Positions 15,777 through 24,360 of a DNA stretch of 64,000 nt are shown in pieces (position 1 is the stretch's first letter; each line of letters begins with the position of its first letter). This stretch comes from an uncultured Aquimarina sp. (GTDB lineage Bacteria; Bacteroidota; Bacteroidia; Flavobacteriales; Flavobacteriaceae): NCBI GenBank assembly GCA_947500505.1, contig CANMSL010000001.1:496001-560000 (forward strand), in the 5' to 3' direction. The notes under the pieces are model-generated. The model was not told the origin of the DNA. It saw nothing but the letters and a program-made list of their open reading frames with translations, and did no database searches. Made by a program: the position numbers and the translations under genes.

Positions 15777-18452
15777 TTAGAAATTATTTATTGTCAATCC
15801 GATATAATATAATGATCCAATTGGTGCTGTTCCTACAGCAGTAAAGTACTCGCTACCTCCGATATTGGTTCCTCCAATTTTAAGAGTAGTTTTTAAAGAA
15901 GGTAATCTGTAGTTAAGTTGAGCATCAAAAACAGTAAATGACGGAACTTCTCCTACTGCAAAAGCAGATTCCCAAGTATATTCTCCACTCCATCGTAAGA
16001 CTGTATTAAAACCAAAGTTTCTAAATAAATTATCATGTCCAAAACTTGCTTTTGCTTTATGTTCAGGAGTATTGAAATTAGTTCTAAAACCCGGATCTTC
16101 GTTTTGATCAAAATCTTGTTTTGAATAAGTGTAACTCGCATTAAGATCAAAATCACCAAACACTTTTGCACTTACTCCCAATACCGCTCCGTAAGAACTA
16201 ATATCGGCTTCAGAGTTTGTAGTTGCCTGAAAAGCTGCAAAACTACCAGTTGCAATTGAAGCTTGTGCTTCTGGAGTTCCTACAGTTCCGTTTAGTGGGC
16301 TCACTACATCAATTGTAGAAATAAAATCCTGGTACATATTATAATATCCACTAAGATCTAATAATAATTTACCAAAATCCGCTCGATAGCCAATCTCAAT
16401 AGCTGTTACTTTTTCTGGCTGAACAATATCTGGATTTGCATTCACTAATGGATCTGCACCTCCTGATCTTACAAATTCCCTTACAGATTCTGCAGTATAA
16501 GAATTTTCATATGCAGCACGACCGGTAATAGTAGTTCCATTAATAACTCTAGAATAACGATCTAAGTTATCCGGAGCTGAACCAACAATAGCTCCTTCAC
16601 CAATATCAAGTCCTAAATATAAGTTTTGAGTGGTAGGGTTTCTAAAACCAGTTTGGATAGAAGCACGAAGATTTCGATTTCTATTTTTACCCAAGGTATA
16701 CCCAACTGAAAATCTTGGTGAAAAATTACCATCAAATAATTGGGATTTATCATAACGAACAGATCCTGTTAATTTTAATCTGTCATCCAATATTTTTTTC
16801 TGGATCTGCGAATAGACACCATACTCAGAATAATTAATAGCGCCATCAAAGTCTGTATAAAAAGTACCTTCAGAATTTAAGGAATATTCTCTAAAAGACC
16901 CTCCTACCTGAATATCGGCAAAATTGTTGGTAATATGCCTAAAATTATAATTCGCGTCTGCGTGTCTTAACTCCGTTTTAGATATAAATCTGGATCCAGC
17001 CAGGAAATCAGGATTGTTAGTCACCTGATTAAAAGCGGATTCGAAACCAGAAGTACCAGGTTCTAACCTTCCTGTATCTGCAAAATTTCTAGCTGCCTGA
17101 TGTCTTTCTTGATCCGTTCCTACAGTATTGGCAAATGTATCCTCATACTCTTGAAACCATTGTTCATCGCTTTTCCACCTTCTGTTAATATTAATCCCTG
17201 TAAATCGAAGATCATATGTGTCTCCAGCGTCTTCTGCTGATATATACCCTCGTACAAAGAAGTTATTATTTTTAACCTCAAGTTTATGTTGCTGGAAAAA
17301 GAAATCATTTAGAGAGAACCTGTTTGAATCCTGAAATATGGTTTGTCCTTTACCCAATTTTCCAACATAAATAATTTCGAAATCATTATTGAATGGTTTG
17401 AAATGTAAAGCTCCGTCAAATTTGATACTCTCTGCATTATAATCTGTAAGATCAGATTCATTGTACCCTGTTCTAGTTACAAAACCAGCTCCTGGAACAA
17501 AATCTCTAATTTCATCTCCATAAATATTTAATCCATTGTAGGCTGCATCTTGATCCCTGCTTAATCCTGGGTTTTCGATATTCTCGGTACTTGTAGCAAA
17601 CCAATCGGTACCATTCATTAAAGAAAAGTTTACTTTTCCGGCAAACCAGTCTGAAAATTTATGAGCCATTCTAACTCCAACATCGTAATATTCATTATTT
17701 CCAGCCGCTTCTTGAGAGGTAATACCACCTTTAGCGTAAGCGCTAATACCTTGCTTTTCAAATGGATTTTTACTAGTCATAAATAAAATTCCATTAAATG
17801 CATTCGCTCCGTATAGAGCAGAAGATGCTCCCGGAAGTAATTCTACGTTCTCCACATCTAACTCATTCATTCCAATAAGGTTTCCTAACGCGAAATTCAA
17901 CGAAGGAGAAGTATTATCCATACCATCTATCAACTGTACAAAACGAGTATTAGTAAATGTCGCGAAACCTCTGGTATTTATAGACTTAAAGGTTAAACTA
18001 TTCGTATTAACATCAACACCTTTTAAATTCTCAAGGCCACCATAAAAATCTACGGAAGGTGTATTTTTGATTTCTTTAACACCAAATCTTTCAATACTAA
18101 CCGGTGATTCAAATAAACGTTCAGGTGCCCTAGAGGCTGATATTACTATCAAATCAAGAACATTACCTTCAGAAAGAACTATTGTTATTTCTCCTGATTC
18201 TGAAGTTACTTCTACAGAACCGGACTCATACCCAATACTACTGGCTGTTATAGTAAAAGGCGGTTTTTTGGTCACTGTCAACGAAAAGAGACCATCAAAA
18301 TCAGTAACGGTTCCGATAACATCTCCTTTCAAAGAGATATTGGCTCCCGGAACAGGTTGATTGAAATCATCAACCACTCTACCGTTAATTGTAGTTTGGG
18401 CATTACTAATAACGCATATCAAAAGCGTTACTATAAAAGTAATTTTTTTCAT
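15777..18452 (-). CDS. TonB-dependent receptor with carboxypeptidase-regulatory-like domain (copy 2)
   Basis: Outer-membrane TonB-dependent transporter of 891 aa, a clear paralogue of the 8357-11113 receptor from end to end: signal peptide (VISNAQ), carboxypeptidase-regulatory-like domain (INGRVVDDFNQPVPGANISL), the near-identical plug region FYGGLENLKGVD-NTNSLTFKS, LPGASSALYGANAFNGILF, and the barrel ending YYIGLTINNF. Unlike copy 1 it is monocistronic, with a terminator directly downstream and no SGNH or SusD partner. On the minus strand a near-consensus -7 box TAGTTTCG lies upstream of a perfect inverted repeat (AATGGA-TTG-TCCATT at 18505-18519) in the leader. The ligand is unknown; divergence is concentrated in the barrel, as expected for altered specificity. 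Confidence 0.95.
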   Translation of the reverse strand: MKKITFIVTLLICVISNAQTTINGRVVDDFNQPVPGANISLKGDVIGTVTDFDGLFSLTVTKKPPFTITASSIGYESGSVEVTSESGEITIVLSEGNVLDLIVISASRAPERLFESPVSIERFGVKEIKNTPSVDFYGGLENLKGVDVNTNSLTFKSINTRGFATFTNTRFVQLIDGMDNTSPSLNFALGNLIGMNELDVENVELLPGASSALYGANAFNGILFMTSKNPFEKQGISAYAKGGITSQEAAGNNEYYDVGVRMAHKFSDWFAGKVNFSLMNGTDWFATSTENIENPGLSRDQDAAYNGLNIYGDEIRDFVPGAGFVTRTGYNESDLTDYNAESIKFDGALHFKPFNNDFEIIYVGKLGKGQTIFQDSNRFSLNDFFFQQHKLEVKNNNFFVRGYISAEDAGDTYDLRFTGININRRWKSDEQWFQEYEDTFANTVGTDQERHQAARNFADTGRLEPGTSGFESAFNQVTNNPDFLAGSRFISKTELRHADANYNFRHITNNFADIQVGGSFREYSLNSEGTFYTDFDGAINYSEYGVYSQIQKKILDDRLKLTGSVRYDKSQLFDGNFSPRFSVGYTLGKNRNRNLRASIQTGFRNPTTQNLYLGLDIGEGAIVGSAPDNLDRYSRVINGTTITGRAAYENSYTAESVREFVRSGGADPLVNANPDIVQPEKVTAIEIGYRADFGKLLLDLSGYYNMYQDFISTIDVVSPLNGTVGTPEAQASIATGSFAAFQATTNSEADISSYGAVLGVSAKVFGDFDLNASYTYSKQDFDQNEDPGFRTNFNTPEHKAKASFGHDNLFRNFGFNTVLRWSGEYTWESAFAVGEVPSFTVFDAQLNYRLPSLKTTLKIGGTNIGGSEYFTAVGTAPIGSLYYIGLTINNF

Positions 18453-18504
18453 AAATAGGTTGTTTTTAAAGTTCTAAGTCAACTTGGGGTAACTTAAATT
18501 TTAC

Positions 18505-18519
18505 AATGGATTGTCCATT
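18505..18519. promoter_or_regulatory. inverted repeat in the leader of TonB receptor copy 2
   Basis: AATGGA at 18505-18510 and TCCATT at 18514-18519 form a perfect 6-bp inverted repeat around TTG, about 55 bp upstream of the receptor ATG and just downstream of a candidate -7 box. It could be an operator for a dimeric regulator. Copy 1 of the receptor has no counterpart that I can see. Confidence 0.3.
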
Positions 18520-18592
18520 TCGGCGGCGAAACTAATAAAAAAATGTCACCTACAATCATTTAACTGCTAGTTTTTGATTTTTTAACATAAAA

Positions 18593-18615
18593 AAAGGATG
18601 GCATTACCATCCTTT
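18593..18615 (-). terminator. terminator of the GT5-like/DUF4270/glmS operon
   Basis: A 9-bp perfect stem AAAGGATGG / CCATCCTTT with a 5-nt loop and a flanking A-run (U-tail on the minus strand) lies about 40 bp after the glmS stop. Confidence 0.8.
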
Positions 18616-18653
18616 AATAGATCAAATAACTATTTAAAGTGTATCTTATTTTA

Positions 18654-20501
18654 CTACTCTACTGTTACGGATTTCGCTAAGTTTCTTGGTTGATCAACAT
18701 TCTTGTTTAGCATAACGGCTATATGGTAGGATAATAGCTGAAGCGGTATTGTTGTTAAAAGAGGGGTAAGAAACTCTATAGTTTCGGGTATCTCAATTAC
18801 ATGATCCGCAAGTCGTTTAACTGTTTCATCTCCTTCTGTTACGATGCCGATTATCTTTCCTTTTCTGGATTTAATTTCTTGAATATTGCTTACCACTTTC
18901 TCATAATGTCCTTTTTTCGTAGCAATTACTACAACAGGCATGTGTTCATCTATCAAAGCTATCGGGCCATGTTTCATCTCTGCTGCGGGATATCCTTCTG
19001 CATGAATATAGGAAATTTCTTTAAGCTTCAATGCCCCTTCTAAAGCTACAGGGAAGTTATATCCTCGTCCCAGATATAAGAAGTTTTTGGCATCTTTATA
19101 GGTGTCGGCAATCAACCGTATGTGATCATTAGATTCTAATGCAAGTTTAACTTTTTCAGGAATACGTTCTAGTTCCTGAAGGTAATAATGAAAATCGCTA
19201 TTAGAAATTGTACCTTTTCTTTCTGCTAACTTTAATGCGATCAGTGACAGCACCGTAATTTGAGTCGTAAAAGCTTTGGTAGAAGCGACTCCAATTTCTG
19301 GTCCGGCGTGAGTATAAGCTCCGGCGTGAGTTTCTCTGGAAATAGATGAACCAACTACATTGCACACACCAAACACAAACGCTCCTCGTTCCTTAGCTAG
19401 TTTAATAGCCGCCATCGTATCTGCGGTCTCTCCACTCTGAGAAATTGCAATTACAACATCATCCTGATGAATTACCGGATTTCTATATCTAAATTCTGAA
19501 GCGTATTCTACTTCAACAGGAATTCTTACCAGTTCTTCAAAAATATATTCTGCTACAAGACCAGCGTGCCAAGAAGTACCACAGGCAATAATAAGAATAC
19601 GTTTAGCATTAAGCAACTTAGCCAAGTTATCATCAATACCAGCCATTTTTATGATTCCTTCAGCTACTCTCATCCTACCTCTATAGGTATCACTAATAGC
19701 ATTTGGTTGCTCATAAATCTCTTTTAGCATAAAATGATCATAACCTCCTTTTTCGATTTGTTCGAGATTAATCTGTAATTCCTGCAGATAGGGATCCACA
19801 AGACTGTCATCTTTAATTTTTCTAACCTTTATGCCTTTTTTTCTACGAACAATTGCCATTTCACCATCTTCCAGATAAATAGCATTATTAGTAAATTCTA
19901 TAAAAGGTGATGCATCTGATGCTATAAAAAATTCATCTTCTCCAACACCAATAGCCAATGGACTTCCTAATCTGGCTACAACGATTTCATCAGGTTTTTG
20001 TTTGTCAAAAACGGCTATGGCATAAGCACCTACGGTTTGATTTAATGCTATCTGCACTGCCTTTCCCAGTTTTACGTTTTCGTTTGTCTTTACATCTTCA
20101 ATCAGGTTCACTAATACTTCAGTGTCTGTCTCAGAGGTAAAATTGTATCCTCTATTGATCAACTCTTTTCTCAGTGATTCGTAATTCTCTATAATTCCAT
20201 TGTGTATAATTACGAGGTTTCCAGAATTCGAATAATGAGGATGAGAATTTACATCATTCGGTACTCCGTGAGTGGCCCATCTGGTATGTCCAATACCGAC
20301 ACTTCCGTTAGTAGAAATTTCGTTTACTAATCGTTCTTCAAGGTCTGCCACTTTACCTTTAGTTTTTGATAGTTTAATGTCTTGACCATCATAAAGTGCA
20401 ATTCCTGCCGAATCGTACCCTCTATACTCTAATCTTTTTAATCCCTTTAATACAATTGGATACGCCTCCCTATGGCCTATATACCCTACTATTCCACACA
20501 T
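18654..20501 (-). CDS. glmS: glutamine-fructose-6-phosphate aminotransferase (isomerizing)
   Basis: Makes glucosamine-6-phosphate from fructose-6-phosphate and glutamine, the first committed step of peptidoglycan and lipopolysaccharide aminosugar synthesis. At 615 aa it is full length. Cys2 (MCGIVGYIGHREAYP) is the glutaminase nucleophile after removal of Met1, and the N-terminal domain keeps YRGYDSAGIA and HTRWATHG. Two SIS isomerase domains follow (CGTSWHAG, ISQSGETADT), and the C-terminus ends LAKSVTVE as usual. It is the last gene of a three-gene operon after DUF4270 (18-bp gap). No glmS ribozyme would be expected in this phylum and I see none. Confidence 0.98.
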   Translation of the reverse strand: MCGIVGYIGHREAYPIVLKGLKRLEYRGYDSAGIALYDGQDIKLSKTKGKVADLEERLVNEISTNGSVGIGHTRWATHGVPNDVNSHPHYSNSGNLVIIHNGIIENYESLRKELINRGYNFTSETDTEVLVNLIEDVKTNENVKLGKAVQIALNQTVGAYAIAVFDKQKPDEIVVARLGSPLAIGVGEDEFFIASDASPFIEFTNNAIYLEDGEMAIVRRKKGIKVRKIKDDSLVDPYLQELQINLEQIEKGGYDHFMLKEIYEQPNAISDTYRGRMRVAEGIIKMAGIDDNLAKLLNAKRILIIACGTSWHAGLVAEYIFEELVRIPVEVEYASEFRYRNPVIHQDDVVIAISQSGETADTMAAIKLAKERGAFVFGVCNVVGSSISRETHAGAYTHAGPEIGVASTKAFTTQITVLSLIALKLAERKGTISNSDFHYYLQELERIPEKVKLALESNDHIRLIADTYKDAKNFLYLGRGYNFPVALEGALKLKEISYIHAEGYPAAEMKHGPIALIDEHMPVVVIATKKGHYEKVVSNIQEIKSRKGKIIGIVTEGDETVKRLADHVIEIPETIEFLTPLLTTIPLQLLSYHIAVMLNKNVDQPRNLAKSVTVE

Positions 20502-20519
20502 AGTTTGATTATTTGTTGG

Positions 20520-22205
20520 TTAATTATTTTTTAATGTTGTATAAAAAATATCTAGCTTTAAACGCTTTTCTTCAGGAACATTAGCTCCATTTCCATAAAG
20601 AACGGTTCCTTCGTGAGATATTATCGATGAAAAGGGGATTATTTCATCTTCTGTATTTGTAGGGGTAAATCCTTCGGCATTTTCTAAAATATTCACATTT
20701 TGAGATACAGATAACCCTAATTTAGTATTATCTATATCACCATTCAAAACATTAATGATGTGTTGTGTCAATCTAATTCTATAAAATTCTCCATTCTCAT
20801 CAGAATCACGACTTATTCTTCCTAAATGATCTATTACTGAAAAAAGAGGAGCTGTATTATTGGCAGTACCATCTGCAACATAATCTATAAGTACTTGTCC
20901 AGTTTCTAAGTTAAATAGATAAATTCGTTCCGGCTCTGAACTGCCTCCAGGTTCTGAAACCTCGTTTACCACAACATCCTGATTAACGTAAAGCTTCATA
21001 CTTGCGTCTTTAACAAGCCATTCTTGTCGCAAAAGAAAGTCCAATTCATTTTCTTCTTCGCCATTTTCATTAGTAACAGTACCACTAAACAAATCAATTA
21101 TCGCATAAGATCCTTCTCCTCCCTTAATATAAAGGTTTTCTTCTCCATTAATTTCATCTTGATTTGCCAATTCATCAGTAATAACAGTATTAAAATTATT
21201 TTCAACACTATTTACAATATTATTTGAAAAATTAAGTTCTAAATTTCCATTTTCTTCTACTAAATCGGTCATATCCCCATCATCATCTTCATCTAACGAA
21301 TCTACTTTATCGAAAGTATAAAAAAGAGTGATATCCGCATTATTAATATCAAAAAAAACAAGGTTACCATTACCATTAACAGGTTGACTTTTGAAATAAA
21401 TTCCTCTAAAATAATTTCTAAAGTTATTTGCATTGCTTAACTCCAAGCTCCCTTCTTTATCTAAAAATTGTTGCGTAAAAAGATCAATAATTGGCTGATC
21501 GTTATCACTTATATCGTCTGCTTTTTTAAAAGCAATTCTTAATCTTGGAGAAATTCTTGTTCTATCTCGTTCTGTATCTTCATCCGCACCATCGGGAGTA
21601 GTGAGTACAACTTCTCTATTAGAAGGTACGAATGATGGTATTTCTTTTAGCAGTGTGCCTTCGATAGACATTCCAAAGTTATCATTTATATCATTGGAGT
21701 AATACACTTGTCTGCTTTGCGTATCTGATCCCAGATTAAAATCTCTAAGAAAATAATTAGATTGATAAATTGATAAATTTGTAGGCGCGAATCCATAAAC
21801 AGAATCTAACTCATAAGTGTTTACGGTTTCACCCTCGGTATTTATCTCAGACTCAATTATCGAACTAAAATAAGGTAAGTCTATAACTACACTATCCAAT
21901 ATTGCATTTTGTCCAAAAACCGGGCTTTGACGGGATAACGCTACCTGGGATAACACACTGTAAGTAGTTTGTCCGTAAACAGGATCATTATATACTCCTA
22001 ATAAATTATTTGGCAGATTACTAGTTTGTACTCTATCAAATCTTTTACTGTACGCTACTGGAATTGCGGTATATTGATTATCCTCAAAATTCACATCTCC
22101 AATTACTTCGCTTCCAACTGAATTAAAATCATCATCACAAGATGCAACTGTAAAAATAACAGCTACTATAGCTGCTATTTTGATCATAACATTTTTCAAA
22201 TTCAT
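20520..22205 (-). CDS. DUF4270 family lipoprotein
   Basis: Lipoprotein of 561 aa of the DUF4270 family, known from Bacteroidota and without an established function. The signal peptide ends in TVASC (lipobox) followed by DDDFNSVGSEVIGD. The typical early segment FDRVQTSNLPNNLLGVYNDPVYGQTTYSVLSQVALS is split here by ordinary loops, and the C-terminal part carries the SVIDHLGRISRD and RIRLTQHIINVLNGD strands. It lies between the GT5-like gene (14-bp gap) and glmS (18-bp gap), an order I recall as conserved in flavobacteria, which hints at a cell-surface glycan role. The Asp/Glu/Asn-rich composition suits a surface-exposed domain. Confidence 0.88.
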   Translation of the reverse strand: MNLKNVMIKIAAIVAVIFTVASCDDDFNSVGSEVIGDVNFEDNQYTAIPVAYSKRFDRVQTSNLPNNLLGVYNDPVYGQTTYSVLSQVALSRQSPVFGQNAILDSVVIDLPYFSSIIESEINTEGETVNTYELDSVYGFAPTNLSIYQSNYFLRDFNLGSDTQSRQVYYSNDINDNFGMSIEGTLLKEIPSFVPSNREVVLTTPDGADEDTERDRTRISPRLRIAFKKADDISDNDQPIIDLFTQQFLDKEGSLELSNANNFRNYFRGIYFKSQPVNGNGNLVFFDINNADITLFYTFDKVDSLDEDDDGDMTDLVEENGNLELNFSNNIVNSVENNFNTVITDELANQDEINGEENLYIKGGEGSYAIIDLFSGTVTNENGEEENELDFLLRQEWLVKDASMKLYVNQDVVVNEVSEPGGSSEPERIYLFNLETGQVLIDYVADGTANNTAPLFSVIDHLGRISRDSDENGEFYRIRLTQHIINVLNGDIDNTKLGLSVSQNVNILENAEGFTPTNTEDEIIPFSSIISHEGTVLYGNGANVPEEKRLKLDIFYTTLKNN

Positions 22206-22219
22206 AATAGTTCCTTTTG

Positions 22220-23029
22220 CTATACCAATACCTCTGTTTGATAGAAGGCTTCATAGGCGTCTGCAAATTCATCTGGTTTTTTATATTCTAGTACAGGTTG
22301 GTCAATAGTTTTTAAATGTTTAGAAAGCTCTGCTGGTATTTCTTCCGACCCAATAATAACAGCATCAGAATTATCGATGGCAACCTTCATTACATTGTTA
22401 TATGTTGGTTTTGCTAAATCAGCTATTTTTTCCTCATCTATCCCATCAAATTTCACTTTCTCCAACATATTTTTATCTAAAGTTCCTTTATATCCGTGAT
22501 TATAAACCGAGGTTACAATTTTACTATCAGAAAATAATGGCTCATTAGCATAATAGTTTCTAAGATACAGTGGCAACATTGATGCTAACCATCCATGCAC
22601 GTGAATCACATCAGGAGACCAATTTAATTTCTTGACTGTCTCGATAACTCCTTTCGCAAAAAATATAGCTCGCTCGTCATTATCCGGAAATAAATTTCCT
22701 TCCTCGTCAGTCAAAGTAGCTTTTCTCTTAAAATAATCTTCATTATCAATAAAATAAACCTGCATCCTTTCTTTCGGAATAGAGGCTACCTTAATAATTA
22801 GTGGCATATCAAGGTCATTGATAACAAGATTCATTCCTGATAGACGAATCACCTCGTGTAATTGATGTCTACGTTCATTAATGTTTCCATATCTGGGCAT
22901 AAAAATTCTAATTTGCCCGCCCTTACTATTTACCATTCTCGGTGCTTCAAACGACATGGATGAAATCTCTGTCTCTGGAAGGTAAGGTATTACTTCTGAT
23001 GATACGTACAATATCCTCTTATCTTTCAT
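22220..23029 (-). CDS. single-domain GT5 (glycogen/starch synthase N-terminal) homologue
   Basis: A homologue of the N-terminal catalytic half of glycogen/starch synthases (family GT5). Visible family features are ILYVSSEVIPYLPETEIS near the N-terminus, AFFAKGVIETVKKLNWSPDVIHVHGW, and VYNHGYKGTLDKNML. At 269 aa it lacks the C-terminal GT-B domain of a full synthase (about 480 aa), which carries most of the nucleotide-sugar site, so it may not be a glycosyltransferase in its own right. I choose the ATG at 23029 (MKDKRILYVSSEV) over the one at 23071, which adds an unrelated leader. It heads the DUF4270-glmS operon and is divergent from panC, 108 bp away. Confidence 0.85.
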   Translation of the reverse strand: MKDKRILYVSSEVIPYLPETEISSMSFEAPRMVNSKGGQIRIFMPRYGNINERRHQLHEVIRLSGMNLVINDLDMPLIIKVASIPKERMQVYFIDNEDYFKRKATLTDEEGNLFPDNDERAIFFAKGVIETVKKLNWSPDVIHVHGWLASMLPLYLRNYYANEPLFSDSKIVTSVYNHGYKGTLDKNMLEKVKFDGIDEEKIADLAKPTYNNVMKVAIDNSDAVIIGSEEIPAELSKHLKTIDQPVLEYKKPDEFADAYEAFYQTEVLV

Positions 23030-23107
23030 ATAGTCTACTTTTCTCGTCTCCTTCGGAATAAATTTTTGCAAAATTACGAAAATTTATGTAGTCTGCTAGT
23101 AATATCT

Positions 23108-23115
23108 TATTTTTG
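23108..23115 (+). promoter_or_regulatory. -7 box of the panC promoter
   Basis: TATTTTTG is a full match to TAnnTTTG, 22 nt upstream of the panC ATG, which would give a leader of about 16 nt. No TTTG sits at the expected -33 position. Confidence 0.5.
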
Positions 23116-23137
23116 CACGCCTTTAACTTTTAGATAA

Positions 23138-23986
23138 ATGCGGGTATACGAGAAAAGACTGGACATTGAAAAGGATGTTGCAGACTTACATAAACAAAAT
23201 AAAAGCATCGGTTTTGTCCCTACAATGGGAGCCTTACATACAGGACACCTGGCTTTAGTTAAAAAAGCACTTGACCAGAATCACGTTGTGGTCGTGAGCA
23301 TATTTGTAAACCCGACCCAGTTTAATAACTCAGAAGATTTGATTAAATATCCTAGGACTTTAGAGTCAGACTTAGCACTTTTATCAACAGTATCTGATGA
23401 TCTTATCGTTTTTATACCTCAGTCTGAAGAAATATACGGTCAAGAAACGAATGCGCTTAATTACAATTTCAATGGGCTCGAAAATGAAATGGAAGGCAAA
23501 TTCCGCCCTGGCCATTTTGATGGTGTTGGAACAGTTTTAAAACATTTCTTTACCATTGTCTCGCCCACCAGAGCTTATTTTGGTGAAAAGGACTTTCAAC
23601 AGCTTCAGATTGTAAAAAAATTAGTTGAAATTGAAAATATGTCAGTACAAATTATTGGTTGTCCTATTTTTAGAGAAACCAGTGGATTGGCATTAAGTTC
23701 CCGAAACAAAAGACTCAGCGAAAAACAGCTCCAGGAGTCACCTTTAATATATAAAACACTGAAACAGGTCAAAAATGATTTTGGCACAAAAAGTGTACTA
23801 GATTTAACAGATTGGGTTTCAGAACAATTTAAAAACAATAAAGTCTTAGAATTAGAGTATTTTGAGATTGCTAAAGTTTCTGATCTTAAATCTATCAGGG
23901 AAAAACAAAAGAACATAAAATATCGAGCTTTTATTGCAGTTTTTGCAGGAGAAGTTAGATTGATAGATAACATCGCCCTAAATTAA
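23138..23986 (+). CDS. panC: pantothenate synthetase (pantoate-beta-alanine ligase)
   Basis: Joins pantoate and beta-alanine with ATP to make pantothenate, the coenzyme A precursor. At 282 aa it is full length. The nucleotide-binding signature PTMGALHTGH is at residues 28-37, with FVNPTQFNNSEDLIKYPRT and AYFGEKDFQQLQIVKKL downstream, all typical of the family. It is followed 19 bp later by panD, which supplies the beta-alanine substrate. A consensus -7 box lies directly upstream. Confidence 0.97.
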   Translation: MRVYEKRLDIEKDVADLHKQNKSIGFVPTMGALHTGHLALVKKALDQNHVVVVSIFVNPTQFNNSEDLIKYPRTLESDLALLSTVSDDLIVFIPQSEEIYGQETNALNYNFNGLENEMEGKFRPGHFDGVGTVLKHFFTIVSPTRAYFGEKDFQQLQIVKKLVEIENMSVQIIGCPIFRETSGLALSSRNKRLSEKQLQESPLIYKTLKQVKNDFGTKSVLDLTDWVSEQFKNNKVLELEYFEIAKVSDLKSIREKQKNIKYRAFIAVFAGEVRLIDNIALN

Positions 23987-24005
23987 AAATAACTAAATTT
24001 GTAAC

Positions 24006-24356
24006 ATGTTTGTACACGTTGTAAAATCAAAAATTCATCGCGTTAAGGTAACTGGCGCAGATCTAAATTATATAGGAAGTATTACTATTGACGAAGATTT
24101 AATGGACGCTGCCAATATAATCGAAGGAGAAAAAGTACAGATCGTTAACAATAATAATGGTGAACGTCTTGAAACTTATGCTATTCCTGGGCCACGAAAC
24201 AGTGGTGAAATAACGCTAAACGGAGCAGCTGCGAGAAAAGTGGCCAAAGGAGATATATTGATTCTGATTACTTATGCAATGATGGATATAGAGGCTGCTA
24301 AAAAGTTTAAACCAGCATTATTGTTTCCGAATGAGGAAAATAATTTACTAAAGTAA
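24006..24356 (+). CDS. panD: aspartate 1-decarboxylase (self-processing)
   Basis: Pyruvoyl enzyme that decarboxylates aspartate to beta-alanine for panC. The precursor cleaves itself between Gly24 and Ser25 (NYIGSITID), the serine becoming the pyruvoyl group. Other active-site residues fall at the classical positions: Lys9, His11, Tyr22, Arg54 and Tyr58. Its 116 aa is a little shorter than the enterobacterial protein. It is in operon with panC, and the flippase-like gene begins 4 bp after its stop. Confidence 0.97.
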   Translation: MFVHVVKSKIHRVKVTGADLNYIGSITIDEDLMDAANIIEGEKVQIVNNNNGERLETYAIPGPRNSGEITLNGAAARKVAKGDILILITYAMMDIEAAKKFKPALLFPNEENNLLK

Positions 24357-24360
24357 GAGA

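Noticed and set aside
18453..20520. Possible glmS ribozyme or riboswitch near glmS
   Set aside because: The gap upstream of glmS is only 18 bp and lies inside an operon; there is no room for such an element.
23605..23973. Minus-strand frame of 122 aa inside panC
   Set aside because: Fully within a firmly identified gene, Cys/Ser/Phe-rich with no domain; antisense shadow.
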